DNA from: Candidatus Omnitrophota bacterium
GTDB taxonomy: Bacteria > Ratteibacteria > UBA8468 > B48-G9 > DSTR01
DNA length: 21,013 nucleotides
Direction of reading: 5' to 3'
NCBI GenBank assembly: GCA_023818865.1
Contig: JAMWDF010000019.1
Span: 1-21,013, forward strand
The notes beneath the pieces are model-generated. The model saw only the letters and a program-made list of their open reading frames with translations. It was not told the DNA's origin and made no database searches. Shown here piece after piece: positions 1 to 8,508 of the stretch (within the stretch, counting starts at the first letter, position 1; each line of letters starts with the position of its first letter). A program made the position numbers and the translations under genes.

Positions 1-1060
1 TCAGTGGTTCCCGGTCCACCGTGGGTACTGAATAATTAATTTTTTCAAAGTCATAGATAAGTCCGATTGACTCTCGCCAGCGGTCCAGTGTTTTCATGTT
101 CTCCAAAGTGTCTTGATGGCTCATAGCTGGGAAAATAGTTTTCCCTTCTTCAATTGAGCGGGCAAAGATGTCAGCTTCTAGTCCGTAAAGCCACTTTTCA
201 GTAGTGATTTCTATTTTTTCCGGGGCTTGCCCCTGCCGGGTAAGAATAATAGTGGTAGTTCCTCCCTCTCGGGAAGGAATCCAGGGCCAAGGGATATGAA
301 TATTGCCTAATGAACCGTAAATTCTGACGCTATTATCCTGGGCAAGATTCACTCCGGCTGCTACTTGGGCGAGAATATCTCCAGGAAATTTAAGAACTGC
401 CGCGGCCCATTCGTCCACACCAGTAGTACCCAGATGAGCCACTCCGTGAACTTCACTTGGCTCACAAGTTTGTTTGCCTAAAGCTACTGCAGCAATGAGT
501 CTAGACAGAGAAACCGGATAGCAACCAACATCAAGAATGCCCCCACCAGCTAAACTATTCTTAAAAAGGCGGCTTTCCGGATTAAAAGTGGACTGGAAAC
601 TGAAAGTAGCCTGAATCATTCGCACCTCGCCAACGGCTTTATCGCGAATAAGTTCTATTACCTTCCAGGTTTGAGGGTGACAACGGTACATAAATGCTTC
701 CATCAAAAAGACATTATTCTCTTTAGCTGCTTCTACCACCGCCATGGCTTCGGCATGGTTTACTGTTAATGGTTTCTCGCATAGAACATGTTTCCCAGCC
801 CTGGCAGTTTTTATTGCCCACTCAGCGTGAAATGGATGCGGGGTAGCGATGTAAACTGCCTGGACATCTTTGTCTTTCAGTAGGTCTTCATATCGGCTGT
901 AAGCCCTTGGGACACCAAACTCTTTTTGAAATTTTTCAGCTTGCTCCTGAGTTCGGCTGGCTACGGCCAGAAGTTCCCCTTTTTCTGAATGTTGAATTCC
1001 CCGGGCGAAGACGCCGGCAATCCGACCTGTGCTGATAATTCCCCACTTCAGTTTTTCCAT
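1..1060 (-). CDS. Gfo/Idh/MocA-family NAD(P)-dependent oxidoreductase, 3' end beyond window
   Basis: The start is ATG at 1060, preceded by a strong GGAGG five bases upstream. The frame stays open for 353 codons to the window edge, so the C-terminus is missing, although most family members end near this length. Visible signatures are a Rossmann start (residues 5-16, GIISTGRIAG, with Ser where the usual motif has Gly), the catalytic-lysine motif EKP at residues 95-97, and the GGGILDVGCYPV stretch around 172-183 typical of the C-terminal substrate domain. The family oxidises or reduces sugars, inositols and related polyols in the cytoplasm; the substrate cannot be read from sequence. The gene lies 18 nt downstream of a secreted alpha/beta hydrolase and is probably cotranscribed with it, which hints at use of an external sugar ester or glycoside. 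That link is inference. Confidence 0.9.
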   Translation of the reverse strand, partial: MEKLKWGIISTGRIAGVFARGIQHSEKGELLAVASRTQEQAEKFQKEFGVPRAYSRYEDLLKDKDVQAVYIATPHPFHAEWAIKTARAGKHVLCEKPLTVNHAEAMAVVEAAKENNVFLMEAFMYRCHPQTWKVIELIRDKAVGEVRMIQATFSFQSTFNPESRLFKNSLAGGGILDVGCYPVSLSRLIAAVALGKQTCEPSEVHGVAHLGTTGVDEWAAAVLKFPGDILAQVAAGVNLAQDNSVRIYGSLGNIHIPWPWIPSREGGTTTIILTRQGQAPEKIEITTEKWLYGLEADIFARSIEEGKTIFPAMSHQDTLENMKTLDRWRESIGLIYDFEKINYSVPTVDREPL

Positions 1061-1078
1061 ATTTCCCTCCAGCAGTAA

Positions 1079-2236
1079 TTAATTTTCTAAGGGTAAAAAG
1101 AATTCTCTGTTCTTGCCTTTTTTTACCAAGATGGTCCAGACAATGTTTCCGGCCGAGGTCAGCCTTAATTCCCCAGGCAGATCGGTAATCACTGAAGCTG
1201 ATGTAAGTTTGGTGTCTTTAGGAAGACCGTCGGTTTTAATGTCTACCCTAGCGATATTGGTTGTTTCTAAGAAAATCTTGTTCCCGTTAAGCTCGCTTTT
1301 CACTCTGGCAAATTTACCTGGACTGGCTGGTTCCACTCTCAACCAGAAGAAGTCACCGGCTTCATCGGTGACAAAATTGAGTTGATGAAAAAATCGCGTT
1401 TTTAGCAAAGTTTTGGTGTCAGAAGTGTTCTGGTAATACTGGAGTCGGTCACAAACCCAGGCCGCGGTAAAGTTGGCCGCGTTGTGGCCGGCTCCGGCCA
1501 GCCAGAAAACATTTTCCTGGAAAGCCCAGGTTTTCTTAATTGCTTGGTAAAGACGAAGGGAATGTGCGGGAAGGACTACCTGGTCCTCGGTTCCATGCCA
1601 AAGAGTTAAGGGGACATAGCGGAAGTTGATCGCATAATTGATCGGCGACCGCCGGGCATATTCAAACTCGGTTTTCCGGGTTAATGGTCCGCATTCTCTT
1701 TCCAGAAAAGGAGCCAATCGGGGATTTTCTTTGACCCAGGCTTTCAAATCAGTGATGGGTTGTCCTGCTACCGCGGCCGCAAAAATATGAGGGTGTTTAG
1801 CTGCTGTTACTGCGGTTAATAACCCACCCATGGAACGGCCGACCAGATAAACCCTGGTTTGGTCTACATTGTAGTTTTTTCTAGCCCAAGCAATAGCGTC
1901 AAGGACATCATGTTGGGCGCCAATGGCGGCAAAGGAGGTTTGGCCTTCGGTGTCTTTTCCATGGAGTTCCGGGCAAACCAAAAGCCAGCCGCGTTTCTCG
2001 CATTCCGGGTAGTAGCCTGAAGTTCTGGCGGTAAAACGGTTACCGTTTAGATAATGAGCAACCACCAGCAAAGGAGCTGGTTTTCCTTGGTAACTTTCCG
2101 GAATATAAGCACAGGCAAGCTGGTTGGTGCCATCGTAACTGCTGGTAAAGGAAAATTCGTGTTCGCCAAATTCTGCCGGATACAAACTGGTGGCTACCAA
2201 GAGAATATAGCCAATGACTTTCAGGGTTAGTTTCAT
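1079..2236 (-). CDS. Secreted alpha/beta hydrolase (prolyl-oligopeptidase/esterase-like)
   Basis: This 385-residue protein begins with a signal peptide (Lys2 and Lys6, hydrophobic core at about 7-20, probable cleavage near Ala21), so it should act outside the cytoplasmic membrane. The catalytic triad can be read directly: nucleophile Ser135 in GRSMGG (133-138), acid Asp218 in HGTEDQVV (214-221), and His251 in GAGHN. The spacing fits S9-type peptidases and polyhydroxybutyrate-depolymerase or feruloyl-esterase-like hydrolases. Residues after about 280 form a beta-rich C-terminal extension with no family I recognise. Start ATG 2236 is supported by AAAGGTGA about nine bases upstream and by an extended -10 promoter in the gap. 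It is the first gene of a two-gene unit with the Gfo/Idh/MocA oxidoreductase. Substrate is unknown; esterase is favoured over peptidase on general resemblance only. Confidence 0.85.
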   Translation of the reverse strand: MKLTLKVIGYILLVATSLYPAEFGEHEFSFTSSYDGTNQLACAYIPESYQGKPAPLLVVAHYLNGNRFTARTSGYYPECEKRGWLLVCPELHGKDTEGQTSFAAIGAQHDVLDAIAWARKNYNVDQTRVYLVGRSMGGLLTAVTAAKHPHIFAAAVAGQPITDLKAWVKENPRLAPFLERECGPLTRKTEFEYARRSPINYAINFRYVPLTLWHGTEDQVVLPAHSLRLYQAIKKTWAFQENVFWLAGAGHNAANFTAAWVCDRLQYYQNTSDTKTLLKTRFFHQLNFVTDEAGDFFWLRVEPASPGKFARVKSELNGNKIFLETTNIARVDIKTDGLPKDTKLTSASVITDLPGELRLTSAGNIVWTILVKKGKNREFFLPLEN

Positions 2237-2263
2237 GAATTTTTCACCTTTCCGGATAGCGAG

Positions 2264-2292
2264 ATACTATCACATCTCCCAAGGGACTTCAA
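2264..2292 (-). promoter_or_regulatory. Candidate σ70 promoter for the hydrolase-oxidoreductase pair
   Basis: On the minus strand TTGAAG (2287-2292) is followed after 17 nt by TAGTAT (2264-2269), with a TG one base before the -10, an extended -10 arrangement. Start of transcription would be near 2257, giving a leader of about 20 nt before the ATG at 2236. The surrounding 116-nt gap (2237-2352) holds nothing else I can support; in particular no intrinsic terminator for the upstream thiL operon is visible. Confidence 0.5.
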
Positions 2293-2352
2293 CGCCCTGA
2301 ACAGTCCAGCAAATAGATTTGTATAAATTGGCAGGCAGACCGAAGAGAAGTA

Positions 2353-3279
2353 TCATTCATTTTTCTCAGCAGACCGCCGGAAGTGGTCAAAACCAGCCGG
2401 GGTAAAGGCTAATTTACGCCCGCCAGTAACCATCGCCGTTTCCCCAGGAGTTAGTTCGCCTATTAGAGTGATACGAACATCGCCGACTCTGGACGGCACC
2501 CGATGGGCCTGATTTCTGGAGACAGCAAAAAGGAGTTCATAATCTTCTCCGTCGGTTAGCGCATGCCAGATAGCTTCTCGTTTTGATCTTGACAGGGAAA
2601 GTAGCGCAGAAGAAAAGGGAAGTTGGTCTAAGTAAAGGAAAAAACCGGTGCGACAGGCAGAAGCTAACCTGGGAAGGTCCTGGGCCAGACCATCAGAGAT
2701 GTCCATCATTGCTTTCACCGGAACTGAAGAAGTTAACCGGCGAGCTAGTTTTATTCTGGGTTCAAACGTAAAATGGTGGTTATCCTGAGTGCCTCCAAGA
2801 GTGCCGGTGACGAAGAGTTTATCTCCTGGAGAACCGCCGGAGCGTAAAACCAAAAGTTTTTTTTCCACCTGCCCCAAAACAGTGATATCTATAAAAACCT
2901 TAGGCGAATAGGTCAGATTTCCGCCGATGAGGGAAACCTTGTACTTTTTTGCGAGCTGGTTGATTCCTTGATAAAGCTCAGCGACGAGTTTTCTGTCACC
3001 AGTAGGCAATCCCAAGGAAATAATAGCGTATAGCGGTAATCCAGACATTGCAGCAATGTCGCTGAGGCTAACAGCCAGAGATTTTCGACCAACCTGTTGC
3101 CAGGTGATTTTTCCAGGGAGAAAATGGACGCCTTCCATAACCGTATCACAACTGACCAGCAGATACTTTTTTCTGGTCCATTTCACCACCGCCGCGTCAT
3201 CGCCAATGCCAGCCACCACTTTCTTCCCAGTGGGACCAACTATTTGCCTAATTTTCTCAATAAGTTGGTTTTCATTCAT
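2353..3279 (-). CDS. thiL: Thiamine-monophosphate kinase
   Basis: ThiL phosphorylates thiamine monophosphate to thiamine diphosphate with ATP, the last step of cofactor synthesis. The 308-residue length is normal for the family. Diagnostic segments are GIGDDAAVV (24-32) and SCDTVMEGVHF (43-53), which hold the Mg-ATP aspartates; GGNLTYSP (119-126), where most homologues read GGDTSRSP; MDISDGLAQDL (192-202); and GEDYELLF (244-251). The ATG overlaps the stop of the upstream glycerol-1-phosphate dehydrogenase gene by four bases (ATGA), implying translational coupling. This is the last gene of the 11-gene minus-strand operon; no other thiamine gene is in the window. The substitution in the GGDTSRSP-like motif is unusual, but all metal-binding positions I can identify are kept. 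Confidence 0.95.
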   Translation of the reverse strand: MNENQLIEKIRQIVGPTGKKVVAGIGDDAAVVKWTRKKYLLVSCDTVMEGVHFLPGKITWQQVGRKSLAVSLSDIAAMSGLPLYAIISLGLPTGDRKLVAELYQGINQLAKKYKVSLIGGNLTYSPKVFIDITVLGQVEKKLLVLRSGGSPGDKLFVTGTLGGTQDNHHFTFEPRIKLARRLTSSVPVKAMMDISDGLAQDLPRLASACRTGFFLYLDQLPFSSALLSLSRSKREAIWHALTDGEDYELLFAVSRNQAHRVPSRVGDVRITLIGELTPGETAMVTGGRKLAFTPAGFDHFRRSAEKNE

Positions 3280-4649
3280 GGGGTAGATTCAATCTCCGGT
3301 TCTATCTCCTGGAGAATTCCCAGTTCAGCCGCAATGTCTAAAATAGTCAAACGGTTCCGAATGTACCGAGCTAGTTTTAGTGCTTTTCTTGCCAAACCAA
3401 CAGGCAGAGAAATTTCTGATGGATAAACTGGGCAACCAGCCTGGCTTAGTGTCTCTTTAAGTTGACGGCTTGCATGAACTTCAGGAAAAACCTGTTGAAC
3501 AAGTTTTTCCCAGCAATCAACAAGGCGGGAGCGAACCAAGGCCAGGGCTTTTTGCTTTTGCTCCCATTGGGTTTTGATATACTTTTGGGCGAAGGGGAAA
3601 AGAGAAAAAAGTTCCTTTAGTTCGTCTTCAACCGGAACTTGGTGGGTTTTAAGCCGAAGAAGAATTTCTGCCAAAGTAAGTTCTTTCAGGCGGTCATATA
3701 TCCTAGCGGTTATTAAGCAACCCAGCCCGACCTGGAGTCCATGATAGGCGAAAAGAACTCTTTTTTCTTGATGGGCGTACATGTCCCAGAAGTGAGAGAT
3801 AAGATGTTCTCCGCCTGAAGCAGGCGCGGAACTGCCAGCAATAACCATGGCAAGACCACCCAAGATAAGGGCTTCCATAACCAAGTTAGCTCCAGCCGGT
3901 TCTCCATTTCTAATTAACCTACCTGAAAGAAAATGTTTTCTTTCTATCTGCTCTACCAGCAGGCCAGGAAGAGGACAATATTTCTCCCCAGTCAAAAGAG
4001 AACCTAGGTACCAATCAGCATTAGCCAATCTTCTGGCTAAACTGTCAGCAAAACCTGCTTGGGTGAGAATCAGGGGGGCTGAATTAATAATGTCAGAGTC
4101 TATCAGAACACCCAGGGCTGGCTTTACTGGAATGGCCAGCTTCACCTGATTCTGGAAGATGGCGGCTACCCCAGAGGTGTAACCATTCATTGAAGCCGCC
4201 GTGGCAATACAAAGAACTGGTATTCGGGCAACTTCTCCTGCATATTTACCCAGGTCAGTGATTGTTCCAGACCCAACAGTTACCAGGAGAGAGCATCCGG
4301 TGATCCGGGTTAGAAGGTAGTTTAAGTATTCCTCTCTGGTGGAAAGTCTCTCTTCATTCTCCGGGGTAAGAATAACTGAGGTCACCGGCCTCAGGGCAGA
4401 AATCTTTTCCTCTACAGTACGCCCAGCTACCTGGTGAGTAATTTCGTCGCTCAAAACAGCTGCCTTTTGGCGGCTGGAGAAGAGTTGGGTAACGAATTCT
4501 TCTGTCTTATTCAGAGCCCCAGGTGAATGAACAATTCTTTTTACCGGTAGCTGATGGGTAGACTGACACAACGGGCAGGTGAAGTTTTGACCAAGCCGGG
4601 TCATTATCCAGCTAACCCAATCCTCATTTATCTTTACCCAGCCAGGCAT
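3276..4649 (-). CDS. sn-glycerol-1-phosphate dehydrogenase family protein (AraM/EgsA-like)
   Basis: The family reduces dihydroxyacetone phosphate to sn-glycerol-1-phosphate with NAD(P)H, making the backbone stereoisomer of archaeal lipids; bacterial AraM of Bacillus is a known member. Seen here: nucleotide-binding GSGTITDLGKYAG (126-138), the TAASMNGYTS segment (150-159), and likely metal ligands Asp202 (GFADSLAR), His282 (GGEHLISHFWD) and His303 (YHGLQVG). An N-terminal CPLC (25-28) resembles the short cysteine motif of many bacterial AraM-type proteins. At 457 residues it is somewhat long, with a helical C-terminal part. The frame overlaps the upstream UroD gene by 16 nt. ATG 4649 has no clear ribosome site, and Met16 (4604) is a possible alternative start with GAGG about 17 nt upstream. 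Enzyme class is confident; the physiological product is inferred. Confidence 0.88.
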   Translation of the reverse strand: MPGWVKINEDWVSWIMTRLGQNFTCPLCQSTHQLPVKRIVHSPGALNKTEEFVTQLFSSRQKAAVLSDEITHQVAGRTVEEKISALRPVTSVILTPENEERLSTREEYLNYLLTRITGCSLLVTVGSGTITDLGKYAGEVARIPVLCIATAASMNGYTSGVAAIFQNQVKLAIPVKPALGVLIDSDIINSAPLILTQAGFADSLARRLANADWYLGSLLTGEKYCPLPGLLVEQIERKHFLSGRLIRNGEPAGANLVMEALILGGLAMVIAGSSAPASGGEHLISHFWDMYAHQEKRVLFAYHGLQVGLGCLITARIYDRLKELTLAEILLRLKTHQVPVEDELKELFSLFPFAQKYIKTQWEQKQKALALVRSRLVDCWEKLVQQVFPEVHASRQLKETLSQAGCPVYPSEISLPVGLARKALKLARYIRNRLTILDIAAELGILQEIEPEIESTP

Positions 4650-5692
4650 TTCAGTTCATTTAGGGTTTCACAAATGGCGGCAATGTTTGTCAGAGGAACG
4701 TCAGGTCCACATTCAGCGTTGAGAAGCAGTCCCCCTTCAGGTAGGGCTAATGTTTTCACTCCTTCCAGGATATGGGCTCGGATATCTTTGGGCGAGGAGA
4801 AAGGAAATAACTGTCTGTCCAGGTCCAGTCTGATAGCTACCCGTCCTTGGCAGAATTCTCTTATTCCGGACAGGGTATTGGGTCTAATTTGTGGATTGAG
4901 TAAGGAAACTCCGCACTCAATTAGGTCAGGAATGATATCAAGGATGTAACCATCAGTATGAAGGCTTACCAGGACCTGCTGCTTTCGGCACCGTTGAAAA
5001 ATTGATTGAAAGGACGGTTTGAGATACCGACGCCAGTCATCAGGACTGATAGGTAAAGATTTTTGGAGTCCCAGGTCATCACCGAAATTCATAATTTCTA
5101 CTCCGAGGCTCAGCCATTTTTCCACCAAGGTCACATTGTATTGGGTAACAACTGAAATCAGTTTTTCTAATCTGGGCTCGTGAGTGGCAATATCTACCAT
5201 GAAGTTAGTAAAACCACGCAAGTAATAGAGCCTCATGTACATGAAACCATGGGGTAATCCGCCAGAGGCTAAATAACCCTGGGCCTTTGCTTGTTTCAAA
5301 CTCCTGGCAATTTGTTGCCAGTCCTGTTTTTCTCCGTACCAATTATAAGCAAGAGGGTCCGGGACAACGAAGGTGTCAAAAGTGTCCCAGTCTCTAAGCG
5401 GAGCGAGGGATTCCACAGGGGCATTTGCCAGACCGTCACACAGCCCTTCCCAGGTTACTTTCCACACATCTTGCCAGCGGCCTTTTCTGTAATGGCGCGG
5501 GAGAGTTAACTTCAAATAGTTGCCTGGTTGGTAATGCGGAAAGAGCTCCGGGTATTTCAGAACGAGTTTTTCTAGTTCCTTCTGGTATCGCAGCCAGGTA
5601 GCCGGAAGTAAGGAAACAACAGCGGGGATCCTTTCTGGCCTCTGGAAATTGATTGCCTTCAAGAAATTGACTACTTCTGGTCTTTTCTCCAT
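4634..5692 (-). CDS. Uroporphyrinogen decarboxylase (UroD/MtaA-like) family protein, probable corrinoid methyltransferase
   Basis: This 352-residue protein has the UroD-type barrel features of methyltransferases that exchange methyl groups with corrinoid proteins, rather than true HemE. Marks include GDDLGLQKSLPISPDDW (204-220), HTDGYILDIIPDLIECGV (245-262), where MtaA/CmuA enzymes usually have H-x-C-G, and a C-terminal ECGPDVP (327-333). Losing the first zinc cysteine but keeping His245 and Cys328 places it with the HSDG-type branch, whose substrates are mostly uncharacterised. The HemE N-terminal arginine signature is not seen. ATG 5692 follows GGAGGGGG, an excellent ribosome site, and overlaps the end of argG by 22 nt. 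A corrinoid protein gene begins the same operon (10988-11623) and is the obvious candidate partner. The methyl donor is unknown. Confidence 0.8.
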   Translation of the reverse strand: MEKRPEVVNFLKAINFQRPERIPAVVSLLPATWLRYQKELEKLVLKYPELFPHYQPGNYLKLTLPRHYRKGRWQDVWKVTWEGLCDGLANAPVESLAPLRDWDTFDTFVVPDPLAYNWYGEKQDWQQIARSLKQAKAQGYLASGGLPHGFMYMRLYYLRGFTNFMVDIATHEPRLEKLISVVTQYNVTLVEKWLSLGVEIMNFGDDLGLQKSLPISPDDWRRYLKPSFQSIFQRCRKQQVLVSLHTDGYILDIIPDLIECGVSLLNPQIRPNTLSGIREFCQGRVAIRLDLDRQLFPFSSPKDIRAHILEGVKTLALPEGGLLLNAECGPDVPLTNIAAICETLNELKCLAG

Positions 5693-6870
5693 CTTTCCCC
5701 CTCCAGAACGGCTGGTAAACCGAAAATTTGGATGAAGCCTTTGGCTGCCGTGTGGTCGAAAATGTCCCCTTGGCTATAAGTGGCTAATTTCTCTTCGTAG
5801 AGAGAAAAAGGCGAGCGTCGTCCCACCACCAGACAGTTACCTTTGATCAGTCTGAGACGCACCTCGCCGCTGACATATCTCTGGCTTTCTCTAATAAATC
5901 CGTCAAGACATTCCCGGAGGTGAGAGAACCATTGACCATAGTAAATAATCCTTGAATACCACGGAGCCAGGGAAAGTTTAAAGTCAAACATTTCTCGGCT
6001 CATAACCAACCTTTCCAGTTCCTTGTGGGCAGTATGAAGAATTACGGCGGCTGGCGCTTCATAAATTTCCCTGGATTTGATTCCCACCAGTCGGTCTTCC
6101 ACAAGGTCTATCCGGCCGACACCATGTCTTCCGCCGACCTCTGTTAGCTTTTCTATAATTTCTCTCGGAGATAAAGTTCGGCCGTTGAGTTTGACCGGTA
6201 TACCTTTTTCAAAATGAATGGTAATGACTTCTCCTTTGGCTGGTGCCTTTTTCGGGGAGACAGTAATCTGGAAGACATCTTCCGGCGGTTCATTCCAAGG
6301 GTCTTCTAACACCCCGCATTCTATAGATATGCCCCAGAGGTTCCAGTCAATAGAGTAAGGCTTTTTCTTGGTGGTAGAAACAGGAATGTGGTAGCGCTGG
6401 GCATATTCCATCTCTTCTTCTCTAGTGCGAAATTCCCATTCCCGGACCGGAGCCAGAATTTTTAGCTCAGGCGCTAAGTAACGAAAGGCTAACTCAAAAC
6501 GGACTTGATCATTACCTTTTCCGGTACAGCCATGAGCCACAGTGTCAGCCTTTTCTTTTCTGGCCAGAGCAACCAGACCACTGGCTATTAAAGGTCGAGA
6601 AAGAGATGTGGCCAACGGATACTTCTCCTGATAGAGAGCGTCAGCCTGCAACGAAGGGAGAATATACTCGGTAACAAATTTGTCTCTTAAATCTTCGCAG
6701 AAAAAAGCACTGGCTCCAGTGCCAAGCGCTTTTTCCTTCAGTTTACTTGGATTATCTGGCTGACCGATGTTGGTAGTGTAAGCAATTACTTGGGCTCTAA
6801 ATTTTTCTTTCAGCCACCTAATGATTACCGAAGTATCCAATCCTCCAGAGTAAGCCAAAATTACTTTCAT
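5671..6870 (-). CDS. argG: Argininosuccinate synthase
   Basis: ArgG condenses citrulline and aspartate with ATP hydrolysis to AMP, forming argininosuccinate in arginine synthesis. The 399 residues match the family length. The N-terminal PP-loop AYSGGLDTSV (6-15) binds ATP; TVAHGCTGKGNDQVRFE (about 110-126) and the later YSIDWNLWGISIECGVLEDPW region are family hallmarks. ATG 6870 has GGGAGA just upstream. It sits 19 nt downstream of the bactofilin-like gene, the largest gap inside the operon. An argA-type acetyltransferase lies two genes upstream, so two arginine steps share this transcript, but argH, argF and the rest are not here. Confidence 0.97.
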   Translation of the reverse strand: MKVILAYSGGLDTSVIIRWLKEKFRAQVIAYTTNIGQPDNPSKLKEKALGTGASAFFCEDLRDKFVTEYILPSLQADALYQEKYPLATSLSRPLIASGLVALARKEKADTVAHGCTGKGNDQVRFELAFRYLAPELKILAPVREWEFRTREEEMEYAQRYHIPVSTTKKKPYSIDWNLWGISIECGVLEDPWNEPPEDVFQITVSPKKAPAKGEVITIHFEKGIPVKLNGRTLSPREIIEKLTEVGGRHGVGRIDLVEDRLVGIKSREIYEAPAAVILHTAHKELERLVMSREMFDFKLSLAPWYSRIIYYGQWFSHLRECLDGFIRESQRYVSGEVRLRLIKGNCLVVGRRSPFSLYEEKLATYSQGDIFDHTAAKGFIQIFGLPAVLEGERWRKDQK

Positions 6871-6889
6871 TCTCTCTCCCAGTTAAATT

Positions 6890-8035
6890 TTAGATAAACC
6901 TTTCTTGACGAAGACGGCAGAACAACTGCCAACGGCCACTGACAAACGCCCCAAAACCGAAAAGAAGACAGAAAAGATTAATTAATAGGCCCAGGTGGGG
7001 TATTCTGGTAATCATAGTAAACAAAATGATACCTAAGAATACTGTAAGAGTCCAGGTAAGTGGTCGGTCAGGTAACCGGCCAAAAACTTTTCTCGCCACA
7101 TAGACAGCGGGAAAAGCCCGGGAAAGGTAGAGTATCGGGGCGATGAGGGAAACAATGAGTAAAGCTACTGGCGCGGTTACAATGATGACTAAAGAGAGAA
7201 GGATAGCCAAACATAGAGAGAGCGTAGTCAGCAAACCAGTGAGTAAACAGTGCCACGGCTTCTCTCCAACAAGGTAAGTTGTCTGAGCCAGGATGTTGGG
7301 AGTGAGCCACACTGAGAGAAGAAATGGGACCAGGAGACCGAAAAAGACAAAGCCTTTTCTCAACAGCCACCAGGCTTGTCTCCAGGGCGAGCGGAAAAAA
7401 TATTTTTGCCATTTTTCAGTTACCGGCTCCTGCTGGTGAATCTTACCTTTAACCACCACTCCTGGCGGCAGAATAAGACCCTGGGGACTTTGGTAGGTAA
7501 GATTGCCTGTGATTTCTGTTTCTGGCAGAATTTTGATTATTCTGGCCGAGATTACCAGGTCCTGAAATTTCCCGCCGAGTGTCACTTTTTTCCCCCAGAA
7601 GACTGCTTTGCTCTGGCCCTCTCCCTCCCAGAATATCTCTTCAGCTACCACTCTTACATTGCCGCTGGTAACCATTTTTTCTGCCTGAACATCTCTTGAA
7701 AGGATAGTGGTATTTCCCTTAACCTGACCTCGGAGGAAACAGCTCTCACTGAGAAAGTATAAATCAGCCTGGCATTGCCCCTGAAAGTTAGCCGTCTGAG
7801 CCGCCGCTACTATGTCCTCGCCCACGGTGTCGCTAATTTCCAGTTCTCTGGCCGCCACCAATAGTTCCCTAGTCAGTTTGCCCCTTAGGTTAGCTTGATC
7901 AACCAGAAGAATCAGTTCTTCCGACATCTGAGCCTCAGGCTTAAGGGTAAAACTATCACCCAGATAAATTCTGGCTTCACTGATGGTCGTTACCAAGCCC
8001 AAAAGGGATGTTAATAATTGGAGAAATCTTTTCAT
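6890..8035 (-). CDS. Bactofilin-like (polymer-forming) domain protein with signal sequence and C-terminal membrane segments
   Basis: I do not recognise a named gene. The 381 residues divide into an N-terminal signal sequence or anchor (1-21), a beta-rich region (about 22-200) of short repeating turns with many Val/Ile/Gly residues resembling the right-handed beta-helix of bactofilins, a short amphipathic stretch (205-222), and hydrophobic segments at about 223-244, 262-287, 287-306, 327-345 and 345-366. It ends in a basic tail. Bactofilins are normally cytoplasmic polymers; here the domain should face outward if the signal sequence is real. ATG 8035 lies one base after the argA-type stop codon and has no ribosome site of its own, so it is probably coupled. 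A role in envelope organisation is inferred only from architecture. Confidence 0.65.
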   Translation of the reverse strand: MKRFLQLLTSLLGLVTTISEARIYLGDSFTLKPEAQMSEELILLVDQANLRGKLTRELLVAARELEISDTVGEDIVAAAQTANFQGQCQADLYFLSESCFLRGQVKGNTTILSRDVQAEKMVTSGNVRVVAEEIFWEGEGQSKAVFWGKKVTLGGKFQDLVISARIIKILPETEITGNLTYQSPQGLILPPGVVVKGKIHQQEPVTEKWQKYFFRSPWRQAWWLLRKGFVFFGLLVPFLLSVWLTPNILAQTTYLVGEKPWHCLLTGLLTTLSLCLAILLSLVIIVTAPVALLIVSLIAPILYLSRAFPAVYVARKVFGRLPDRPLTWTLTVFLGIILFTMITRIPHLGLLINLFCLLFGFGAFVSGRWQLFCRLRQERFI

Positions 8036-8036
8036 T

Positions 8037-8504
8037 CTATCGGAGGCTTTTTAAAACGGCTACTTCATCACATCGCGGAAACTTGGGACAATTGATACAG
8101 TCAAACCAGATTTTGTGAGGCAATTTCGCCTTTGGAATTCTCAAAAAACCAAGTTTCTCGAAAAATTCTGGAATGTAGGTGAGGGCGAATATCTTTTTAA
8201 GCCCAAACAATTTTGCTTCACCAAGCACACTCTCCATCAGCAAACTGGCATATCCTTTTTTCTGGAAGCGTCTGTTGATGGCCAGGGAGCGCACTTCCCC
8301 AAGATCCTTCCAGACTATTTTCAAGGCAGCACACCCGACTACTTTTCCGTTGACTTCCACTACCCAGAAATCCCGGAGTCGTTCGTAGATTTGGTTGTAA
8401 GAAAGAGCCAGCATCCGGCCATCCCGGGCAAAGTTATTAACCAATTTCCGGATAACCGGAGCATCTTTGAGTACTGCTTTTCTGGGCTGGACCCTGATAC
8501 TCAC
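8037..8504 (-). CDS. argA: GNAT-family N-acetyltransferase, short ArgA type (probable N-acetylglutamate synthase)
   Basis: This 155-residue protein is a stand-alone GNAT domain, without the amino-acid-kinase half of classical ArgA. The acetyl-CoA loop is RRFQKKGYA (78-86). The C-terminus LPHKIWFDCINCPKFPRCDE (128-147), with Cys136, Cys139 and Cys145, matches the short N-acetylglutamate synthases found in Mycobacterium and many anaerobes. The reaction would be acetyl-CoA plus glutamate to N-acetylglutamate, the first arginine step, consistent with argG two genes downstream. The start codon is GTG at 8504, with GGAG nine bases upstream and only four bases after the purN stop. Function is assigned by motif resemblance; a different acetyl acceptor remains possible. 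Confidence 0.82.
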   Translation of the reverse strand: MSIRVQPRKAVLKDAPVIRKLVNNFARDGRMLALSYNQIYERLRDFWVVEVNGKVVGCAALKIVWKDLGEVRSLAINRRFQKKGYASLLMESVLGEAKLFGLKKIFALTYIPEFFEKLGFLRIPKAKLPHKIWFDCINCPKFPRCDEVAVLKSLR

Positions 8505-8508
8505 GCCT

